Assembly: GCA_964035755.1 (NCBI GenBank)
Contig: CAXIVR010000004.1
Location: 8,318,070 to 8,382,069, forward strand
DNA length: 64,000 bases
Source of the DNA: Teleogryllus oceanicus
Taxonomy: Eukaryota > Arthropoda > Insecta > Orthoptera > Gryllidae
Direction of reading: 5' to 3'
Position numbers and translations under genes: made by a program. The notes below the pieces were generated by a model, which saw only the letters and a list, made by a program, of their open reading frames with translations, had not been told where the DNA came from and did no database searches. Shown in pieces: positions 57,571 to 64,000 of the stretch (position 1 is the stretch's first letter; each line of letters begins with the position of its first letter).

Positions 57571-58108
57571 AATTGATTGATTGTTAGTGATTCAACTACT
57601 GAGGCCATTAGTCCCGTGAGTGTAGTGCATGTTTTTCATCGGGAGGTGGCGGTGATCTTCACCCGCTGGATGGCGAGATCCGGCGCCGACCTACTGTCGA
57701 CCAGTGGAGTTTTCCCCAACCAGGTATCTCCCACCAGCGGATAACCGCCACAGCTGGGACAACCGTTAAGTCCCCAGACCGGTCTCCCGGAATGTGTGGT
57801 AGTGTAGTGTATGTGTGTATGTAAAAGGTGAGGATAGAACAAGAAAGTGGAAGGAAAGATCGCACGCGGTCCGTGGCTCGTTTGTTAAGGTACTTCGCCG
57901 GTATTCATCTGGTGATAATTGGAGAAACCACGGAAAACTACCGATCAAAGCAGCCGGTCTCTAGAATTCTCCTCCAAATAGCGACTATCGACCTAGCTAA
58001 AAATCTAGGGTCGAAAATTCTGCCGACGTCGTGACTCGAACCTAGGACCTTCCGGTCAGAGGCACTGCAGTGACATCAGCTGATGCACAGAGCCAGCTCT
58101 CCCGGTAG
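57571..58108 (-). mobile_element. SINE-1, full-length, divergent
   Basis: In reverse orientation, the tail TGATTGATTG is followed by GGCCATTAGTCCCGTGAGTG, the body, and the head with box B (GACTCGAACC complement, near 58032) ending GCCAGCTCTCCCGG. No certain duplication. Confidence 0.92.
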
Positions 58109-58395
58109 CAGATCATTTCACATCAAAACTTTGTATTTCAGTATGAAGGCAAACGCCAATGAGCCATTTTTTTATTAGCCTGAAAATATAATTCCCATTT
58201 GCGTTAATGAGGGTACACGTTGAACGCTTCACAGTTCAATAAGTTACAAGCGTCAATTAATTCCTTCTCTTATTCTGATGCATTTGAGATGAATCACTGC
58301 TCATTTTTACAATGGGATCCCTTTTTCTGGGAATCAAAGTGGAGGGACAATTAAATTAAAAACAATGAAACACTGACGTCCGAGGCGAAGAACGC
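58109..58395 (+). other. Non-coding, nothing recognised
   Basis: AT-rich DNA containing CGTTAATGAGGGTAC and GGGACAATTAAATTAAAA; nothing else. Confidence 0.4.
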
Positions 58396-58730
58396 GCATT
58401 AGCGAGACAGTGCCCTGATCCGCACCCAGTTGGGTGGCGGCCTTCAGCTGCATCAACCCACCAGCGACGCACGTCGCAGGCGAAGGGTTCGATTGCGAGG
58501 GAACCAAAGGTGCGACTGCTGGGGAGGGACGAGCAGCGGCGGCGGGAAGAGGCGATGATCGCTCGCATTATTTGCGTCGCGGGGGCGCAGGGGTGGCAAG
58601 GGGCGCGCGCTCCCAGAGCGCAGGGGGGGCGGGAGGCGATGATCGCTCGGAGTTGGGTCGGCGAGGCAGCCAGGCAGCCAGGCGCCTGCGGCCCGGGGCG
58701 GTGCAAGCGCCCTGGGCGGGCGGGCGGGCG
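58396..58730. other. GC-rich stretch with short direct repeats
   Basis: GAGGCGATGATCGCTCG occurs twice (about 58550 and 58636), each followed by GC-rich sequence; the repeat distance is about 86 bp. No coding signal. Confidence 0.5.
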
Positions 58731-58925
58731 GGGCAGCGCCCTGGGCGGGTAGGGGTAGGGCGGGGAGGGCGGGGCGGGTAGGGGCAGGGCGGGGAGGGGC
58801 GGGGCGGGTAGGGGGCAGGGCGGCGAGGGGCGGGGCGGGCCGGGCCGGGCCGGGGCGGGGCGAGGCGGGGCGGGGCGGCCCGGGGCGTGCAAGCGCCCTG
58901 GGCGGGGCGGGCCGTGGCGGGGCGG
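58731..58925. repeat. GGGCGGGTAGGGG-type minisatellite
   Basis: G-rich units (GGGGCGGGTAGGGG, GGGCGGGGAGGGG) repeat about ten times, flanked by two copies of GTGCAAGCGCCCTGGGCGGG (about 58701 and 58887). Confidence 0.9.
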
Positions 58926-59350
58926 CGCCCGAGGTACCCCGCTCCGCCGGCTCGAGAGGTTGCGCCGCTAATCCCCGATCGAAGCGCCATTGAAAGGAGC
59001 CTCTCGGTTAATTGCAACCTGCAAGCCGCCCCGCGCCCCGCGCCCCGCCCCCGCTTGCGCCCGGTGCATCGGAGAGTGCGCGCGCCCAGCCCAGCCCGGC
59101 CCGGCCCGGCGTGGCCCCACGCGTTTAATGGTAGGCCATCCACTCGGATAATCCGCGCCTCCAATCCCTGATTCATCCGCGGCCCCCGCGCTCGGAGAAT
59201 TCATTCCCAGCAGCCACAAGGGGCTCAATGCCCTAATTGTGCACTGGATATTGTGTCAATTACAAACATTCACCGCAGGAACATAGAGGCGGTTAATGGT
59301 GTCCTACAATCCTAAAAGGCCACATGCCGATTAACGACCTTTGAGGAGCA
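58926..59350. promoter_or_regulatory. Candidate conserved regulatory block
   Basis: Unique DNA with CCGCTAATCCCCGATCG, CTCGGTTAATTGCAACC, GCCCTAATTGTGCAC, GTGTCAATTACAAAC, GGCGGTTAATGG and CCGATTAACGACC. CTAATCC and GGATAATCC are bicoid/Otx-like. It stands out by motif density. Confidence 0.38.
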
Positions 59351-59620
59351 TTGTGCATGTATGTGTATGTATGTGTGAGTGTGTATGTATGACACATTTA
59401 TTATTTGGATAGATTTATTCAAGTTTGCTTTGATTTAGTACTCAAATTACCAACATTATGATCCAATTAAAAGTTGATTTATGAATTAAATTAATACTTA
59501 ATTGTCTCCAAATCAACGTTTTGTCCCTATTTTCCATTGGCATATTCATTATCTAACATCTCGCTTCACCACTCCATTTCACTACATATGAGACCTAACC
59601 TTATTGATAACAACAACAAC

Positions 59621-59671
<51 letters not shown>

Positions 59672-60159
59672 GCAATAACTGTAAAAACGTCAACAAAAGA
59701 ACAAGAACACAGATCAAAAATGAAAAATCATCAGAAATGAATGTATACGAGTACGTAATAAACTACGTAACAAGCCCTGATTTCAAATACATCCTACAAT
59801 TTTTTTAGCACGAATTATTTTGTGATAGGATTGTTTTAGTATTGCGAATGTGAGAATTATCCCCCAAAATATGGACTTACCTAGTGAACAATGGAAAATC
59901 ATCAAAAAAGGAAATATGTGAAATTTACTGAGCTTCACGTCCTGTCTCCAAATATGTCTTTGGATTTTCTCCAACAGGAATAGTTTCTAAGATATGACGG
60001 TTTTCATGCGGTGACTGTATGAATCCCCAAAGGCCTGCTTCTGGAATTCTGTTATTGGGGATGAAATGAGCACTTATTTTGTCTGGTGTATTTCAAAACA
60101 GTTAGAAAAGAGACAGAAACAGAACAGTTTCTTATGGCCCTGAAAAATACAGTGTTCTA
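59351..60159 (+). other. Non-coding with (AAT)n
   Basis: A (TATG)n-like run at 59355-59392, (CAA)(AAT)n at 59608-59670, and otherwise AT-rich DNA. 60000-60159 may be the left, unreadable part of the degenerate ORF that follows. Confidence 0.55.
59608..59670. repeat. (AAT)n microsatellite
   Basis: AAC triplets followed by about 17 AAT units. Confidence 0.97.
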
Positions 60160-60650
60160 AATGTTCCCCTCGTCGATCCCAATGCTCCCTCTTCATATCA
60201 AGCGTGGATTAATTGTTTGGTGAAGACCTGGGAAAGGCAAACTCAGAAGCATTCCCTCAAATCAAAGATTTTAAAAGATGATACGTTCAAACAAATGACT
60301 ACATAAGAACAAGATGTCCGGACTAGTTTTCAGTGGGTGTTTGAACATTTACTAGTGATAAACAAATCATGAGGTTTTGTTAACGGAATCGAGCGACTTT
60401 TGTGTACATTTCAAAAACTGGACCCTAGAATGTCACTTAAGTTACACTTTCTATAATCCCATTGAGATTTCTTCCCCGATAACCATGGCGACATGAACGA
60501 TGAACAAGTTGAGCGTTTCCACCAAGACAAAGGGGCAAAGGAGGAACGCTATCGACGTTTCTGGAATGTCTTCAGGCAGTATATTTCCATGACTCTATGA
60601 TGGATGTTATACAGAGAAGATCCTTAAGCACTTGACAGAAAACATGGGAA
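60160..60650 (+). pseudogene. Degenerate TE-type ORF (repetitive arthropod ORF family)
   Basis: With frameshifts and stops, translation gives LPLHIKRGLI, then FPQIKDFK, then ERLLCTFQKL, MSLKLHFL, a stop, SH, a stop, DFFPDN and DEQVERFHQD, and a later RRFWN...W.LYRE. From about 60380 to 60610 it stays in one frame, with stops at 60453 and 60462 and another near 60597. The order (LHIK, FP.I, MSLK.HFL, DFFP.N, DEQ.ERFHQD) matches a multi-copy uncharacterised ORF family I know from many arthropod genomes, probably transposon-encoded. I cannot name the element class. The copy is clearly dead. Confidence 0.6.
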
Positions 60651-60879
60651 TTCAACCCATACCTTAATAAGCTTTACTATCACATTTATAAGGAATTGGA
60701 ATACGGCCGATTTTTAGAGTAAGAAATGGATTCGGTATTGTAGAAAAATGGTAGGTCAGGGCACAAATCTGAATGTCAAACCTTAATCTGTGTTAAAAAG
60801 TGGTTTAGAATACTATGTTTCTATTTCTGATTATTACAACAAATTTCATTTTGTAGAGTGTAATAACAGTAGTGATGAC

Positions 60880-60924
<45 letters not shown>

Positions 60925-61155
60925 CCCAGTGTTATTTTTAATGATATAATTAAGCATATTTTATTTTCTCGAATACAACAAACGTAGTATAGAGAAAGGT
61001 TTGTACTGCTGCAACGAAAAACAGCCATTCTTTTCCAAAGGAAAATTCATATTCTAGTCCGCTATAAAGAAAAAGTGGATAATTCTTGTTCATAAATATT
61101 GTAAATGACTTTCTCTAACATTATACGAAGCCTCCAATTTTTTCATTATTCTTGT

Positions 61156-61157
<2 letters not shown>
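60651..61157 (+). other. Non-coding with (AAT)n
   Basis: AT-rich DNA with an AAT array at 60879-60924 (about 15 units). Nothing else. Confidence 0.6.
60879..60924. repeat. (AAT)n microsatellite
   Basis: Uninterrupted AAT triplets. Confidence 0.97.

Positions 61158-61211
<54 letters not shown>
61158..61211. repeat. (AT)n microsatellite
   Basis: About 26 AT units. Confidence 0.97.
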
Positions 61212-61212
<1 letters not shown>

Positions 61213-61540
61213 ATATCATACATAATTTACAAGCGTACTTTCTTCTAAATATCATTTATGTTTAGTTGGCCCAAAAATTGAAAATGCCATTTCAAATTCT
61301 CAGTGCCTTGAGTTCGGCCAGATCGACCAGGGAACATGTACGTTATTTGGGGAAATGCTGTGCACGATTCAGACAACAGTGCTTGTTTGCAGACGGAAAC
61401 ATGAAGAAACAGATGCTCGACGGACAGACACACAGATGATTTTAAATATAGCACACTTGGGTATCAGGGATAAAAGTGTATTACCGTCTACATTTCAACG
61501 TCCATTTTTTTGCAGCATTCCATAATTTTGTAGTAGGTAT
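61212..61540 (+). other. Non-coding, possible repeat fragment
   Basis: CTTGAGTTCGGCCAGATCGA and GACGGACAGACACACAGATG recall the 45.6 kb repeat family, but the match is too short to be sure. Confidence 0.4.
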
Positions 61541-61900
61541 ATGGTGAGTGTAGGAGGAGGGAGCCTGGGCTGGCGGAGGCGTATTTACAACCTCGCCGGA
61601 GCGGAAGTGGCGAGGCCGCGGCGCGCAAGCATCCGCCCAAGCGGCTTCCAGCGGCGAAGGGAAGCTCCGATGAGTTTCTTTTATGTGCTCAAACTGTCCT
61701 TAGGATTACGGGGCTCCGTCAATAGCGTCGCCGCGAGCAGCTCCCAGGGGCGGAGCGGGAGCGGGAGAGAATGTGCCGAGCACGGGCAAAGGCAGAGGCA
61801 AGCGGAAGCACAGTGGCCTCGTATACAACGAGCTTTGGGAAATATTGAAAATACGAAAATTGCTCCTTACGCCTCATCATATCCTTAGTGGATCATCCAC
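61541..61900. other. GC-richer island
   Basis: A 115-codon ORF (61541-61888) spans it but has no recognised domain, a plain ATG context and a composition explained by the GC island. I do not call it a gene; a regulatory element or a first exon of another transcript is possible. Confidence 0.3.
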
Positions 61901-62390
61901 GATACATGGACCGCTTCATCGCCTCGCAGCTCATGGATAAATTCATCGAATTTACTTCCAACACGATATTCGACCTCCAAGTTGTAACGTTGGGTTTTGT
62001 ACGAATTCAACGTGCCGAGTCGATTTCGTAGTCAAACAGAATACTGAACTGAAAGACAGATGAGTGAACATTAGCGAACTCAAGATTCAGTGAATGGCAG
62101 TAGTCTCCCGTATGATTCACTGAGGAGTGAGATTCAATGAGGATATACCAATAAATTTTATTAAGAAGCTAATGATGCTACAGAATGACACAGTCATTAT
62201 CGTACTAAAATGTTCTAATTTCTTTGGGTTGGGCTACCTTTATGGTCTTGTCCCATCCCCTTGTCAGCTGTCATCTATAACCGCTCAAAATAAATTTTGT
62301 TAAAAATGTTATCAATTTTTCGGTTTTCTAATGCTAAATTAATAATATTAAATAAGAGTAAAAACTAGTGTTCTATGGAAATTTTCGTTT
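61901..62390 (+). other. Non-coding, nothing recognised
   Basis: AT-rich sequence; the GATTCA-containing motif occurs several times at 62050-62130 (GATTCAGTGAATG, GATTCACTGAGG, GATTCAATGAGG), a small degenerate repeat. Confidence 0.45.
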
Positions 62391-62399
62391 AAAAATTTG

Positions 62400-63000
62400 G
62401 ATCCGTTTTTTAAGAAATGTCGTTAAGATGTTTTTAAGAAATGTTTTAAGAAATGTTACCGAAAATGCGAAATTATAAACTCTTTTACACAGAAAACTTT
62501 TGAATTTTCGAAAAGCTTGAGAGTTATTTGAAACACTTTCACTCACAAATTCAATAATGTATACAAATCGCTGGAATCGTGCATATTAACGGCGTGAGAG
62601 GAAATTCAGGAAAATAATACTTGCGTAATTAAAAAAACAAAGAAAAATTTTGTGTCATCTTAAACAGCGTATTTACCACTATCCGTACAAAAAGCTTAAA
62701 GAAAACTTTTGGAGCAGTTTTTGAGAAAATGGCGTTTGAGCGTTTCTGAAAATGCGGAATTTTGAGCTCATTTTCAAAGAAAACTCTTGAGTTTTCGAGA
62801 AAGTTTATAAGATATCATTTGAAACACAAGAACTCATAAATGAAAAAAATGTGAACTCATCTCCGGTAATCTAAATATTAACCTGAGAGATAAAGTAAAA
62901 AAAAATTGTAAAATTGTAAATTTTTGTCACTTTTGAAAAAACAAAAGAATAGAGCAATATGCTGTTCTTGTCATCGTACAGGGTTCGTTTGGCACTAAAC
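62400..63000. repeat. Degenerate tandem repeat, about 290 bp period
   Basis: The block at 62461-62536 (GAAAATGCGAAATTATAAAC...TTTTGAATTTTCG...TTTGAAACAC) recurs at about 62750-62827 (GAAAATGCGGAATTTTGAGC...TTGAGTTTTCGAG...TTTGAAACAC), with matching spacers. A third, weaker unit may follow. Confidence 0.7.
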
Positions 63001-63339
63001 CTACCAAAAATTTAAAGAAAAAATTTGGAGCCATTTTAAAGAAAATCTTGTTTTTGTTTTTTTTAATATTGCAGATGTTGCAAGGTTAAACGCCACGAAA
63101 ACTTGTAAATATTAAAAAAAATGTTTATGACCTTAATGAATGAACTAACTACCGAGAAAAATTTCACATGAAGGAAAACCTCTACCTTCAATTTTATAAT
63201 AGTAGGAATAACACGAAAAAATGTCAATCTTCTTAAAGTTTGAAAATTATGAGTTAACATTGCAAACGGCCCTATGCCGTATTTATAAGTGCATTTTACT
63301 CTATTTTTTCAAAAATTATAAGAAAAAAGAAAAAGTTTG

Positions 63340-63625
63340 AAACTATTTTTGAGAAAATTTTGAAAATGTCCCTGGGGCTTCATGTAAAGTATCCCGAAAT
63401 TTTAAAAAATGTTTTTCGAAGTCGCAAAGCTTCGATGCGAGCCAGACTGACTGAGGAATATCCATGCTGAAAAAGTCCTACGTATGGTTTAAGCGCTAGT
63501 GGTGAGTACCGACGGATGAACGTTTTGAAAAAAAAACAAACAAAAATACGATTTCGATATTCACGGCATACAATTTCTAAAATATGAGTACATAATGTGT
63601 TAGAGAGAGTACTTTACTACATATT
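63340..63625. mobile_element. Fragment of the 3203-3843 family
   Basis: GAAAATGTCCCTGGGGCTTC and ATGTAAAGTATCC near 63363 match, inverted, the centre of the foldback element (3561-3592). TAAGCGCTAGTGGTGAGTAC and GACGGATGAACG follow as in the 45.6 kb copy. Confidence 0.6.
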
Positions 63626-63713
63626 AGAACAGGATTACCTATACGAGAATGTAAAAATTAAAGTTCAAAAAGAATGAATAGAAAATATTACGTTAGAAAT
63701 TATTGTGGTAACT

Positions 63714-64000
63714 ATATTTATTTATTTATTTATTTTACGTCAGAAAAACAGTTAAAAACTGCGTATGACGTGCTATGGGGAAAAGTGAATTGTGTGCACA
63801 TTTTCAAAATTCTGTGATCCCTACACTTAGTCATATACTACTTGAATTTTGAAATTTTGAAAGGGAAAAAACAAAAACTCCCTTGTAATAAAATCTATTT
63901 TCAAGGATAAATAAGCAATGAATTTTGAAAGGGAGAAAAAACAAACAAAAAAACTCCCATGTAATAAAATCTATTTTCAAAGATAAATAAGCAATAAATT
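63714..64000 (-). mobile_element. Retroelement 3' end with (AAAT)n tail, runs off the window
   Basis: An inverted copy of 51355-51592, with tail TTTATTTATTTATTTATT at 63716-63734 and then ACTGCGTATGACGTGCTATG and so on. A unit of about 70 bp containing ACTCCC.TGTAATAAAATC is duplicated in tandem at 63846-64000. Confidence 0.78.

Noticed and set aside
59537..59740. ORF with a poly-Asn run (also 60790-60987)
   Set aside because: AAT microsatellite read as Asn; no other protein signal.
61541..61888. 115-codon ORF in a GC island
   Set aside because: No recognisable domain, no splice or promoter support, composition explains the open frame.

Overview
This window is animal nuclear DNA, most likely from an insect with a large, repeat-rich genome. 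It has very long introns, GT-AG exons, tRNA-derived SINEs, foldback elements, microsatellites and GC-rich minisatellites, and no bacterial gene organisation. The SINE architecture makes me think of a hemimetabolous (perhaps polyneopteran) insect, but that is a low-confidence inference.

The only host gene I can support is on the + strand and spans at least 48 kb. It is the SKOR/fussel (Corl) member of the Ski/Sno co-repressor family. Exon A (2933-3156) encodes most of the Ski/Sno DHD domain. Exon B (4641-4846) encodes the SAND-like, zinc-binding SMAD-binding domain. Exon C (5963-6312) begins with the family motif that follows that domain and continues as low-complexity His/Ala/Pro sequence. 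Exon D (10780-11189) encodes an Ala/His/Pro-rich stretch and an acidic stretch. A 55-nt exon E (50619-50673) follows an intron of about 39 kb. Intron phases agree at the three junctions that can be tested (B-C phase 0, C-D phase 2, D-E phase 0). Two further 3' exons (52803 and 57224) are possible but weak. The 5' end lies left of the window and the 3' end was not found.

As assembled, the gene is not intact. The segment joining the DHD to the SAND-like domain (roughly 50 residues) is absent. Exon B has lost single bases at two places, and exon D changes frame once. Both damaged places abut repeats or lie in GC-rich sequence, so assembly or read error is the simplest explanation. A decayed copy is not excluded.

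The rest is intron. From 1 to 11 kb there are foldback and terminal-inverted-repeat elements (1014-1865, 3203-3843, 6605-7063, 8185-8460) and a satellite of about 120 bp that runs up to exon B. From 11 to 50 kb AT-rich DNA alternates with GC-richer islands holding homeodomain-type TAATTA/ATTA motifs, which are candidate conserved regulatory elements, and with GC minisatellites. One long SINE family has at least 11 copies in the window, several with clear target-site duplications and one nested in another. Two related relics at 19.2-19.7 kb and 29.6-29.9 kb carry a hammerhead-ribozyme-like core as in Penelope-like elements. A degenerate TE-type ORF lies at 60.2-60.6 kb.
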